Shown one piece after another: positions 50,334 to 58,434 of a stretch of 60,088 bases of DNA. The position numbers and the translations under genes were made by a program. The notes under the pieces were generated by a model, which was not told the origin of the DNA, did no database searches, and worked only from the letters and a program-made list of their open reading frames with translations. Numbering within the stretch: the first letter of the stretch is position 1; the number at the start of each line of letters is the position of its first letter. Origin of the DNA: CAYYED01 sp964470785 (lineage in GTDB: Bacteria; Patescibacteriota; Minisyncoccia; Minisyncoccales; PEYH01); contig CAYYED010000045.1 in assembly GCA_964470785.1 (NCBI GenBank), positions 1-60,088 on the forward strand, read 5' to 3'.

Positions 50334-50362
50334 CAAAACACTCCCTTTGAGTGTTTTGTTTT
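50334..50362 (+). terminator. Terminator of the P-type ATPase gene
   Basis: AAAACACTC-CCTTT-GAGTGTTTT then GTTTTG, directly after the stop. Confidence 0.8.
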
Positions 50363-50391
50363 GCAGTTTATGCTGGTTTGCACGGAAAGAG

Positions 50392-50431
50392 GGAAGTCTA
50401 ACTTCCCCCAGCTGGGGGAAGTTAGACTTCC
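50392..50431. repeat. Perfect 40-bp palindrome at the 3' end of the ParA-like gene
   Basis: Arms GGAAGTCTAACTTCCCCC meet at AGCT; all 40 bases are self-complementary. The reverse-strand stop TAA (50422-50424) and last codons of the ParA-like gene lie inside it. A shorter relative is at 17365-17385. Confidence 0.9.
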
Positions 50432-51177
50432 TCCGCTTCTCCGAGTATCTCTTCAGCCAATTGACGGAAAACCCGGGCGGGGCGGGAATTGGGAAATGAC
50501 TTTAAGACCGGATCTTTTCTTTGCTCTTCTTCGGCTAAGATAGAGGCCTTAGGAATAACTGTGCTTAATACTTGTTCTCCAAACTCTTTTCTGGCAATCT
50601 TAGAAACGCTGCGGGAAAGCCGGCTGCGCCAGACATACATTGTCAAAAGGAACTTTGGCTCCTGTAATGATAATTCTTTTATAAGGGAGACGCGCGAAAC
50701 AAGCTCTTGGGCCGATCTAAAAGCCAGGTACTCGCATTGCACGGGGATAATCAAATATTCAGAGGCAAACAAAGCATTAAGCATTAATATATCAAACACA
50801 GGCGCTGTATCTATGATAATAAAATCATAATCATCTTTTACTTCCTGCAATGCCTGTTTTAGCCGTATTTCTGCGTTTCTTGTTCCTTGTAATTTTAGAA
50901 TAATACTTTCTAGTCGAGGAAAGGAGGGCATAACATCATATCCAAAATAGGAAGTGCTTTTAATGGCTGCCTTGGGCTTAATCTTTTTTTCTAAAACATC
51001 CCCGATAAAATTGGGGCTGCTTTTTATCCCCAGACAAAAAGTACTATCTCCTCTGGGGCTTAAATCTATTAATAGCACTCTCTTGCCAAGAGCCGAAAGA
51101 AACATTCCCAGATTTATTGCTATGCTCGTTTTTCCAACCCCTCCCTTAAGATTAGCAAGAGTAATAATTTTTGCCAT
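50422..51177 (-). CDS. ParA/Soj-family ATPase
   Basis: 251 residues. The deviant Walker A is NLKGGVGKTSIAINLG (about 8-23), Walker A' RVLLIDLSPRGDST, and Walker B DYDFIIIDTAPVFDI. It belongs to the ParA/MinD group; no ParB gene or parS-like site is next to it. The C-terminal part (EEEQRKDPVLKSFPNSRPAR) is typical of Soj/ParA. It could segregate the chromosome or position another complex. It overlaps the upstream MscS gene by one base. Its last residues are encoded by a perfect palindrome. Confidence 0.85.
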   Translation of the reverse strand: MAKIITLANLKGGVGKTSIAINLGMFLSALGKRVLLIDLSPRGDSTFCLGIKSSPNFIGDVLEKKIKPKAAIKSTSYFGYDVMPSFPRLESIILKLQGTRNAEIRLKQALQEVKDDYDFIIIDTAPVFDILMLNALFASEYLIIPVQCEYLAFRSAQELVSRVSLIKELSLQEPKFLLTMYVWRSRLSRSVSKIARKEFGEQVLSTVIPKASILAEEEQRKDPVLKSFPNSRPARVFRQLAEEILGEAEEV

Positions 51178-52241
51178 TATTTTTTAACAAAAATTGTTTG
51201 TGTGGGGTAGGCCATCTTGACTCCCTCTTCTTCCAACTGCTCTTTGAGTTGTAAATTAATTTCCTGCTGGGTGTCCATATATACGGTATAATCGCTGGAA
51301 TTAAGATAATAAACCACTTCAAAGACCAAGCTGAATTCACCGAATTCCTTAAAATGAACCCGGTCTAATTCGGTTATCTCAATCTCTCCTATAATCTCTT
51401 TTACTATTTCCACAATCCTTTTTAATTTTTCTGTCGGGGTTTCATATTCCACTCCAAAACCAAAAACAATCCTTCTTCTCTGCATCTTTTTATAATTATG
51501 AACCCGCGACTCGGTCAGTTCTTTATTACAGACAACCAATTCTTCTCCTTGAAGCGTTTGAATTCTGGTTGACTTAACGCCAATTCTTTTCACAATGCCC
51601 ATATCTTCGCCAACAATGATAAAATCCCCAATTTGAAAGGGCTTGTCTAAATAAATAGAAAAGGAAGCAAAAATGTCTGACAAAACATTTTGCAGGGCAA
51701 AAGCGATAGCCACGCCGCTGACGCCCAAGCCGGCAACCAGGGCAGAGACATTATAACCCAGGTTCTGTAAAATGATTATTATTGCCAAACCCCAGAACAC
51801 CCCTTTTACTGCCTTGATTAAAAGGCGCAAGGCCGCGGCATCGGTCTCCTTTTCTCCTTCGGTCTTTTTGGCAATAACTTTTTTGCCCATATAGTCAATC
51901 ATTCCTTCGGCTGACTTTACTGCATAATAAACAACAAAAACAAAGAAAAGGTAAGAGATTATTTTGCCGACGGTATCGGGCAAGGAAAGGAAAAAGTGCG
52001 CCAAATAAAAAGAGGCGTATACATAAAAAAACCAACCAATATTTTCAATTATCCCTATCGCCAAATCGTCTATATCGGTTCTGCTTTTTTGGGCAAGAGC
52101 TTTCAAGCGATGAATAACCGCCATTTTAAAAAATCTTAAAACGATTAGGGCAATAAAGAAAATGGCGATGGCAATAAGGTACTGAAAAAGCGTATTGTCT
52201 AAAAACTGATAATCCAATGTTTCAGAAAATTCAGAAAACAT
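51177..52241 (-). CDS. MscS-family mechanosensitive channel
   Basis: 354 residues. Five or so membrane helices, with the pore helix GLGVSGVAIAFALQNVLSDI (about 168-190) followed by FASFSIYLDKPFQIGDFIIV, the diagnostic MscS beta-domain start. The extra N-terminal helices place it with the larger MscS-like channels (YnaI/YbdG type). It opens on membrane tension and protects from osmotic downshock. The TAA/ATG overlap with the ParA gene suggests coupled translation. A possible -10 lies very close to the ATG. Confidence 0.92.
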   Translation of the reverse strand: MFSEFSETLDYQFLDNTLFQYLIAIAIFFIALIVLRFFKMAVIHRLKALAQKSRTDIDDLAIGIIENIGWFFYVYASFYLAHFFLSLPDTVGKIISYLFFVFVVYYAVKSAEGMIDYMGKKVIAKKTEGEKETDAAALRLLIKAVKGVFWGLAIIIILQNLGYNVSALVAGLGVSGVAIAFALQNVLSDIFASFSIYLDKPFQIGDFIIVGEDMGIVKRIGVKSTRIQTLQGEELVVCNKELTESRVHNYKKMQRRRIVFGFGVEYETPTEKLKRIVEIVKEIIGEIEITELDRVHFKEFGEFSLVFEVVYYLNSSDYTVYMDTQQEINLQLKEQLEEEGVKMAYPTQTIFVKK

Positions 52242-52289
52242 AGTATAATATGATAAATTAATTATTTAACATTAATTTATTTTAACACA

Positions 52290-52556
52290 ATGGACAAAGA
52301 AAACAAAAGCAAAAAAACACTCAAAGAGATAGAAGAGACCAAAAGGGCTTTTCAGGAAAGAACCATTACCCTGATTTTAGGAGGATTCGGCTTAGTAGCG
52401 GCTCTTGCCTGGAACGAGGCAATTAGAAGCTTATTTGAAACAGTTTTTAAAACAAGGGGAACAATCATCAGCAAGTTTATTTATGCCATTATAGTCACTC
52501 TTATGCTCGTGATAATTTCCCTTCAACTGCAAAAGATTAACAGGAAAAGCCGTTAA
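52290..52556 (+). CDS. Small membrane protein, DUF5654-like
   Basis: 88 residues. A charged N-terminus, FQERTITLILGGFGLVAALA followed by WNEAIRSLF, and a second membrane helix (IIVTLMLVIISLQL). The two-helix layout with the A-L-A-W-N-E-A motif fits DUF5654, found in archaea and CPR bacteria. Function unknown. It is divergent from mscS with a 48-bp gap, so the two promoters overlap. Confidence 0.75.
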   Translation: MDKENKSKKTLKEIEETKRAFQERTITLILGGFGLVAALAWNEAIRSLFETVFKTRGTIISKFIYAIIVTLMLVIISLQLQKINRKSR

Positions 52557-52563
52557 AAACCGC

Positions 52564-53499
52564 TTAGCAGCGAAATTTAATGTCTTTTTTATGGCGGGCT
52601 TTGGCAGAATAAAGTTGAACTAATTCTTTAGCCCGTTTTTTTGTTTGAATAGAAGTTTTACTGCCGTATTTTTTTATCAAAGCGGTCGGTCCGGCATAAT
52701 TTTCCATTTCTATTAAAATATCGTTCCTTTGTTTAAGTTGTTTCAGTTTTTCGTTTTCTTGCTCGTTCCGGCCAATAATAATTTTATCTTTTCCTTGCCA
52801 AAAATGGCGGCCGAGTTTTAGAAGCTCAATGTCGTTTTTATTCGCTCTAGGATTTTTGGCTAATAAATCCTTTAATCTCTTTGAAAATTCAGGATCAGTT
52901 AAAAGACACCCACCGGCTGGAGTTGGATACTCCTTGATTTTCCATTGCTTGGCTAAAGAAAGCTGTTTTTTTCGAGAACGACCTCTGATATCTAATAACT
53001 TCTCTCTATCAACCACGCCATTTTTCTCAACTTCCGTTGGCTTTAACAATTTTGCTGAAAGGGGCCGTAAAAGATAGCCAAATAGGCCTGATTCCTTCTC
53101 AATCAGTTCTAAGGCCTTTCTGTTTTGAGACATCGGCCTTTCTCCAAGAACCTCGCCCGTAGCCAGAAAATCAAATTTTTCTTTCTCTATAATCTTTTTG
53201 GCCGTTTTTAGCATCAGGAGATGACAATCAATACAAGGATTCATATTCTTTCCATAGCCATATTTAGGTCTTTTTACTATTTTCAAATGTTCTTTAGAAA
53301 AATCAACCGTTTTTAACTTAATACCGAGTTTTTTTGCCGCTTCTTTCGCTTGGACAGAGTCAAAAAAAGAGCTTACAAATGTCAGCCCTTGTACTTCAAC
53401 GCCCTGTTCTTGCAATGTCCTTGCCGCTAAAATAGAATCCAGTCCTCCAGAAAACAAAATTAATGATTTCGGTTTACTGTTTTCCGCCATAAAAATCAT
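52564..53499 (-). CDS. PP-loop ATPase, MnmA/ThiI-like thiouridylase family
   Basis: 311 residues. The PP-loop LILFSGGLDSILAARTL (about 14-30) adenylates a substrate. CIDCH (about 86-90) and EYPTPAGGCLLTDPEF (Cys about 199) give two candidate catalytic cysteines, as in tRNA 2-thiouridine enzymes. The C-terminal part (about 225-300) is a separate small domain. It probably modifies tRNA with sulfur, but which nucleotide is not clear. The start overlaps the upstream stop (ATGA). Confidence 0.75.
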   Translation of the reverse strand: MIFMAENSKPKSLILFSGGLDSILAARTLQEQGVEVQGLTFVSSFFDSVQAKEAAKKLGIKLKTVDFSKEHLKIVKRPKYGYGKNMNPCIDCHLLMLKTAKKIIEKEKFDFLATGEVLGERPMSQNRKALELIEKESGLFGYLLRPLSAKLLKPTEVEKNGVVDREKLLDIRGRSRKKQLSLAKQWKIKEYPTPAGGCLLTDPEFSKRLKDLLAKNPRANKNDIELLKLGRHFWQGKDKIIIGRNEQENEKLKQLKQRNDILIEMENYAGPTALIKKYGSKTSIQTKKRAKELVQLYSAKARHKKDIKFRC

Positions 53500-54689
53500 C
53501 TAATATCTTTTTTGACGACTTCGCCGGGAAATGTAGTTTTATAGAGCCAAATTTTTCTGCCCGGATAAACTAAGGTGCCAATACCGGTTTTTACCCCTTC
53601 ACCAAAAACGGTCCCAAATTTTATTCTTTCGGTATCCATTAGTTTTCCATTTACTTTGCTTTTAACAGACGCTCCGTCGTGCCGCCAATTGGCAGTAATT
53701 GTTCCGGCGCCCAAGTTGCATCTATCGGCAATCACAGAATCGCCGATATAGGAAAAATGAGCCACAGAAACATTGTTCCCAAGAACCGAGTTTTTTATTT
53801 CTGCTCCTTGGCCAATACGGCAATCATCTCCAATTGTAGTAAATTTTCTGATAAAACAATTGGGCCCAATAATGCAGTTTTTACCGATTTTTACCGGCCC
53901 CTCTATATAGACGCCGTTTTTTATCAAAGTTCCTTTTCCAATGATTACTTTTCCCAAAAGAGTACAATATTCTTCTACCTTTCCTTGATTATTGCTTTTT
54001 TCCTCAAGTAAAAAGTTTTCATTTGCTTCTAATATGTTCCAGGGAAAAGACACGGGCAGCCAATTGTCCGCTTCCGCGCAAAAAAGATTTTCTTTTTTAA
54101 TAAAATTCTTAATATAATCGGTAAATTCATATTCTCCTCGGGAAGATTTTTTAATAGAAAAATTAAAAATAGAAACAGGTAAATAATAAAGCCCCGTGTT
54201 GGCTAATTTTGATTCCGGATTTTTGGGCTTTTCGTGAAAATTTTTTACGCAATCGCCTTTTAAAGAAATAATTCCGAAAAATTCCGGATTGGGAACATTT
54301 TTGGCTAAAATACAAGGAAATTTATTTAAGACCTTTTTAATATCTTTGGCTGAATATAAATCATCTCCGTTCAATAGGAGAAATTTTTCTTTTATAAGCG
54401 GCCGGGCGGTTTTAATAGCGTCTCCTGTTCCTAAAGGATTTTTTTGAACAATATACTTAATTTTAAGATTTTTATATTTTTGTCCGAATCTTTTAATCAT
54501 CTCCTTCCCCCGATTTCCCGGCCTTATGACCAAAATCACCTTGTCCGCTAAACCGTCAAGCTGGTTTAAGTTGTGTTCTAATATACTTTTCCCCAATATT
54601 TCCAAAAGCGGCTTGTCTTGAGAACAAGACAATGGCTCCATTCTTGTGCCTTTGCCGGCGGCCAAAATAATCGCTTGTGGTTTTTTCAT
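53496..54689 (-). CDS. GlmU-like sugar-1-phosphate nucleotidylyltransferase/acetyltransferase
   Basis: 397 residues. The N-terminal nucleotidyltransferase domain starts IILAAGKGTRMEPLSCSQDK (about 6-25) with LLLNGDDLYS. The C-terminal left-handed beta-helix (about 245-390) has hexapeptide repeats (IGKNCIIGPNCFIR) and the acetyl-CoA-binding region NLGAGTITANWRHDG. This is the form of the archaeal-type bifunctional GlmU that makes UDP-GlcNAc. It lies upstream of the PP-loop gene and next to yvcK (4-bp overlaps), and glmS is nearby on the same strand. Confidence 0.85.
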   Translation of the reverse strand: MKKPQAIILAAGKGTRMEPLSCSQDKPLLEILGKSILEHNLNQLDGLADKVILVIRPGNRGKEMIKRFGQKYKNLKIKYIVQKNPLGTGDAIKTARPLIKEKFLLLNGDDLYSAKDIKKVLNKFPCILAKNVPNPEFFGIISLKGDCVKNFHEKPKNPESKLANTGLYYLPVSIFNFSIKKSSRGEYEFTDYIKNFIKKENLFCAEADNWLPVSFPWNILEANENFLLEEKSNNQGKVEEYCTLLGKVIIGKGTLIKNGVYIEGPVKIGKNCIIGPNCFIRKFTTIGDDCRIGQGAEIKNSVLGNNVSVAHFSYIGDSVIADRCNLGAGTITANWRHDGASVKSKVNGKLMDTERIKFGTVFGEGVKTGIGTLVYPGRKIWLYKTTFPGEVVKKDIR

Positions 54690-55636
54690 GATATAAGGGT
54701 TAATAATAAGCGAGAAAGCTTTTGAGGGTCATGCGCAATTTCTTCCGAATTATTATCAAGCAAGTCCGCTCCAATAAATTTATTTTTTGGCAAATTGTCG
54801 TCAATGCGCGTCATCTTTAACAGTTCAGGATGGTTTTTCTTAAATTCTCCTAATTTTTCTAAACTCGGCTCTGCTGTATTATAAATTACATAATCTATCC
54901 CGCTATCTAAAAATTTTTCTATTTCCCTGACAAAATCTAAAACGCAAAATCCGTCTGTTTCTCCTTTTTTAGCCATTAAATTGACAATATAAGCGATCTT
55001 AGCGTGACTTTCCTTGATTGCCTCTTTGACCCCGCTGCATAATAATAATTGGGCAAGGGTGGAATATAAATCACCCGGACCAACAACGATTAAATCGGCC
55101 TGTTTCATCGCTTCCAGCGCCTTGGGATAGGCCCGGACCGGGGGCTCTAAATAAACTTCTGTTATTTTCAACCCTTCCTGATGCTTTGGCTTGTCAATAT
55201 TCGCCTCTCCAATGATTTTTTCTCCGTTTTCTAAAATCGCGCAAACTTCTGATTTCTCCAAGGTAATGGGCAAGACCTTGTGCTTTATATTTAAAATCCT
55301 ATTGAGCACTTCTATTGTCTCTTCATAATTTTTTGTGGAAAGCTCCAGGGCGGCAATCAAAAGATTAGCCATATTATGCCCCTTAAGTTCTCCTACTTCA
55401 AAGCGGTAATTAAAAAGATTTTCTATAACCGGAGAAGTGTTTGCTAAAGCAAGAAACGCCCTTCTAATGTCACCGGGCGCCAGTATCTTGTAATCCTCTC
55501 TTAACCGGCCCGTAGAACCGCCCGTATCAAGCATAGCACAAATTGCAGAAAGCTGAACTTTAGAATTTTTCAGTCCTGCTAAGACAGCTTTCGGCATGGC
55601 ATTCCCCCCTCCCATTGCCACAATTTTTTTAGGCAT
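54686..55636 (-). CDS. yvcK: YvcK/CofD-like gluconeogenesis factor
   Basis: 316 residues. KKIVAMGGGNAMPKAVLAGL (3-22), DTGGSTGRLREDYKILAPGD (about 37-56) and VVGPGDLYSTLAQLL (about 187) are the nucleotide-sugar binding motifs of the family. In Bacillus, YvcK binds UDP-GlcNAc and tunes cell-wall precursor supply; with a GlmU-like gene directly next to it, this role fits here. It overlaps the GlmU-like gene by 4 bp (ATGA). Confidence 0.93.
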   Translation of the reverse strand: MPKKIVAMGGGNAMPKAVLAGLKNSKVQLSAICAMLDTGGSTGRLREDYKILAPGDIRRAFLALANTSPVIENLFNYRFEVGELKGHNMANLLIAALELSTKNYEETIEVLNRILNIKHKVLPITLEKSEVCAILENGEKIIGEANIDKPKHQEGLKITEVYLEPPVRAYPKALEAMKQADLIVVGPGDLYSTLAQLLLCSGVKEAIKESHAKIAYIVNLMAKKGETDGFCVLDFVREIEKFLDSGIDYVIYNTAEPSLEKLGEFKKNHPELLKMTRIDDNLPKNKFIGADLLDNNSEEIAHDPQKLSRLLLTLIS

Positions 55637-55724
55637 ATAGTAATTAAAGGTTATTGGCCAAATAAAATCGGTGCACCCTCTTTTAACCTCTGATTGATTT
55701 TAAACGATAATTTTTTAATCAACC

Positions 55725-55985
55725 CTCCCCCACCTTTATCCTCCCCCTCCAAAGGAGGGGGAGGAGATAAAAAACCTTTGTCCTCCTCCTCTTTAAGGGG
55801 GAGGAGATAAAAAACCTTTGTCCTCCTCCTCTTCAAGGGGGAGGAAATAAAAAACCTTTGTCCTCCTCTTCTTCAAGGGGGAGGAGATAAAAAACCTTTG
55901 TCCTCCTCTTCTTCAAGGGGGAGGAGATAAAAAACCTTTGTCCTCCCTCTTCCCCAAGGGAAGGGGGAGGAAGGAGGGGGATGGG
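55725..55985. repeat. Amplified GGGGGAGG repeat cluster
   Basis: Begins with CCCCCTCCAAAGGAGGGGGA, continues with the 40-bp tandem array, and ends with CCCTCTTCCCCAAGGGAAGG and GGGAGGAAGGAGGGGG. It fills most of the gap 55637-56038. Confidence 0.8.
55763..55962 (+). repeat. Five tandem 40-bp repeats
   Basis: Units start at 55763, 55803, 55843, 55883 and 55923, each beginning GGA(G/A)ATAAAAAACCTTTGTC. The first four differ by one to three bases; the last diverges at its 3' end. There are no spacers, so it is not a CRISPR array. Confidence 0.92.
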
Positions 55986-56038
55986 GCTCATATCCACCTA
56001 TAGCGCTCTGGTTTCATTTAATATATAACCCTTAAAGT

Positions 56039-56644
56039 TTAACTTAAAGAAAAATCTCTCTTTGCCAACTCATAGGCCTTTTTATTTATTGCAAACTTCT
56101 CTCCGAGAAGCTCTTTTAAGGCCCTTAAAAAACTCTCCGGCTTTAAGGGCAATAATCCGGAAAAAATCGCTCCGGAAACAAGATATGTTCCTGCTAATAC
56201 TTCAACGCCTAATTTTTCTTTTACGGCCTTGGAACTCTCATTAAGATATATTTGTTTGGCAAACGGCTGGAGCTCTTTGAAAACTTTTTTCAGGGAAGGC
56301 AGTTTTTGTCCGGCAAAACAAGGCGCTTGTATCATAAGATCATTTATTAAAAAAATTGTTCTTTGTTTTGAAGCAAAATATCCTGCTTTTAGCGCTTCAC
56401 TATATTCCAATGCCAAAACCAAATCTGCCTGCTCCCGGGGAACAAGGGGGGAATAAATATTTTTTCCTATTCTAATTTGCACTGTTACGGAGCCGCCTCT
56501 TTGGGAAAGGCCGTGCAACTCCGACATCCTTATTTCTTTGCCCTCTAAAAAACCGGCTAAAGCAATCATTCTGCCCAGGCTAATCAGGCCCTGGCCTCCT
56601 ATTCCGGCAATAATAATATTAAATTGTTCTTTTTGCTTTTTCAT
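56039..56644 (-). CDS. iorB: Indolepyruvate:ferredoxin oxidoreductase beta subunit
   Basis: About 201 residues from MKKQKEQFN. It is the gamma-like domain of 2-oxoacid oxidoreductases: NIIIAGIGGQGLISLGRMIA (9-28), SELHGLSQRGGSVTVQIRIG, and PREQADLVLALEYSEAL. With IorA it oxidises aryl pyruvates to aryl-acyl-CoA. The start overlaps the iorA stop by 4 bp (ATGA). Downstream is a 40-bp tandem array. Confidence 0.92.
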   Translation of the reverse strand: MKKQKEQFNIIIAGIGGQGLISLGRMIALAGFLEGKEIRMSELHGLSQRGGSVTVQIRIGKNIYSPLVPREQADLVLALEYSEALKAGYFASKQRTIFLINDLMIQAPCFAGQKLPSLKKVFKELQPFAKQIYLNESSKAVKEKLGVEVLAGTYLVSGAIFSGLLPLKPESFLRALKELLGEKFAINKKAYELAKRDFSLS

Positions 56645-58338
56645 TTTTTGATGCGAACACACGGATGGCGTGAAATAATTACTGCTAACTCGTTTTTTTG
56701 AAGATATTTTTTTAAAATAGAAACAAAATTTTTATAATCCTTAGTCGTATCTATAATTTCTAAATTTTCCACTCCTAAGGCCTTAACAACTTCTTCTATT
56801 TTAATTTTTTTGCCTTTTTCCTTCTTGCCGGTTCCTTCAATTCCCGGATACGGCTGCTGACCGGTCATGGCTGTTGTCTGATTATCCATAATAATAATAA
56901 TCGGGTTAGAACCATTGTGGACAACATTGGCTAAAGCGGGCATTCCGGCATGAAAAAAACTGGAGTCGCCGACAAAAGAGATAAGTTTTTGGTCTCCCTT
57001 GCCCAACTTCTTGTCATTAACCGCTTTTTTAATCCCATGCGCAATGCCAATAGAAGAGCCCATGCAAAAAAGATAATCCTGTAATTTATGGGGGGCAAAA
57101 GAGGCAAGCATGTAACAGCCGATTCCCCCTCCGAAAATAACATCGTCTTGGGTAAGTCCGGACTCTTTAATGGCTTGCTTAACTCCGCTAAAAACCGCCC
57201 AATAAGGGCAACCGAGGCAAAGCCCGGGAAATCTTTTTAATGATTTCGGCTCTTTGATATTCGGTAATTTATAATCCTTTCCCAAAAGCTTGGCCACTGC
57301 TCCGAAAACTTGTTCCGGTTTTAATTCTCTGGTTTGCGGTAAAATGTCTTTGCCAAAAATTTTTAATTTATAATTTGTCTCTTTGGCAAATTCTTTTATT
57401 TTCTCTTCTAAGTATGGCTCTAATTCTTCTATTATTAAAATTTTATCAAATCCTTTAATGAATTCCTTTATTTTTTTATCGCATAGAGGATAAAAAATTC
57501 CCAGTTTTAAAACAGGAATTTCAGTGCCAAAATAATACAAGGCCTCCATTGTGTGGAGATAGCTTATTCCTGAAGTAATAATTCCTATTTTCGCCCCATA
57601 TTTAGGAAAATAAATTTTATTAATCTGATTTTTTTCTGCATACTCCTTAACTTTTTCGAGCTTAGCCAATAGCTCATCGTGCATATCAAGCAAGCGCGGC
57701 GGCATAGTAACAAATTGCTGATAATTTTTTATAAATTTTGCCTTAGTTTGCGATTTTTTAATGCTTCCGAGTTTTACTATAGCGCTTTGATGGCTTACTC
57801 GCGTAGTTGTTCTCACTATAACCGGTATTTTGAACTTTTCTGAAATTTCAAAGCCCAGTTTGGTAAAATCTTTACATTCTTGAGAATCGGCCGGCTCTAA
57901 TATCGGAATATGAGCCAAATAGGCAAAAGCCCGGGTGTTTTCTTCGGACTGACCCGAGCTGTGGCAAGAAGGGTCATCGGCCGCGACAATAACCGTGGGC
58001 CCTTTTACGCCTGTATAAACAAAGGGTAAAAGAGCATCGCTTGCCACGTTTAACCCGAAACTCTTCATGGCAACTAATGTTTTTAATCCGGAAAAGCTTG
58101 CGCCAATACCGGCCTCCATGGCCACTTTTTCGTTGATAGAGTATTCAAAATAAAAATCAGCCGCGCCCTTGATATCGCTTTTTTTAAACGCGGAAAAAGT
58201 GTCTCCAATTTCCGAGGCCGGAGTGCCCGGATAAGTAGCGACAAACTGCACCCCTGCTTCTATGGCTCCCCTGACAATCGCTTCGTTGCCCAGTAAAATC
58301 ATTTTTTTATCTGCTTTGCCTAAAAATATTTGTTTCAT
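56641..58338 (-). CDS. iorA: Indolepyruvate:ferredoxin oxidoreductase alpha subunit, without ferredoxin domain
   Basis: About 565 residues from MKQIFLGK. The pyrimidine-binding domain (VATYPGTPASEIGDTFS, and ADDPSCHSSGQSEENTRAF), domain II, and the thiamine-pyrophosphate domain (CLGCPYWAVF, and FVGDSSFFHAGMPALANVVH with IMDNQTTAMTG) are intact. The usual C-terminal 2[4Fe-4S] ferredoxin domain is missing; the protein ends HPCVRIKK just where that domain would begin. Electron transfer may need a separate ferredoxin. An upstream frame start (58374) overlaps the terminator and is less likely. Confidence 0.9.
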   Translation of the reverse strand: MKQIFLGKADKKMILLGNEAIVRGAIEAGVQFVATYPGTPASEIGDTFSAFKKSDIKGAADFYFEYSINEKVAMEAGIGASFSGLKTLVAMKSFGLNVASDALLPFVYTGVKGPTVIVAADDPSCHSSGQSEENTRAFAYLAHIPILEPADSQECKDFTKLGFEISEKFKIPVIVRTTTRVSHQSAIVKLGSIKKSQTKAKFIKNYQQFVTMPPRLLDMHDELLAKLEKVKEYAEKNQINKIYFPKYGAKIGIITSGISYLHTMEALYYFGTEIPVLKLGIFYPLCDKKIKEFIKGFDKILIIEELEPYLEEKIKEFAKETNYKLKIFGKDILPQTRELKPEQVFGAVAKLLGKDYKLPNIKEPKSLKRFPGLCLGCPYWAVFSGVKQAIKESGLTQDDVIFGGGIGCYMLASFAPHKLQDYLFCMGSSIGIAHGIKKAVNDKKLGKGDQKLISFVGDSSFFHAGMPALANVVHNGSNPIIIIMDNQTTAMTGQQPYPGIEGTGKKEKGKKIKIEEVVKALGVENLEIIDTTKDYKNFVSILKKYLQKNELAVIISRHPCVRIKK

Positions 58339-58370
58339 TATTTTTAGTTTATCATGGCTCGCCAAAAAAA

Positions 58371-58408
58371 GCAAAGCTGGTTAGATGCCCGGCCTCTAAC
58401 CAGCTTAA
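58371..58408 (-). terminator. Terminator of glmS
   Basis: On the minus strand AAGCTGGTTAGA and TCTAACCAGCTT pair, then TGCTTTTTTT follows. It lies 27 bp past the glmS stop. Confidence 0.88.
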
Positions 58409-58434
58409 CAATCAAAATTAAAAATTGGTTTTTA

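Noticed and set aside
55763..55962. CRISPR array
   Set aside because: The 40-bp units are continuous with no unique spacers, and no cas genes are in the window.
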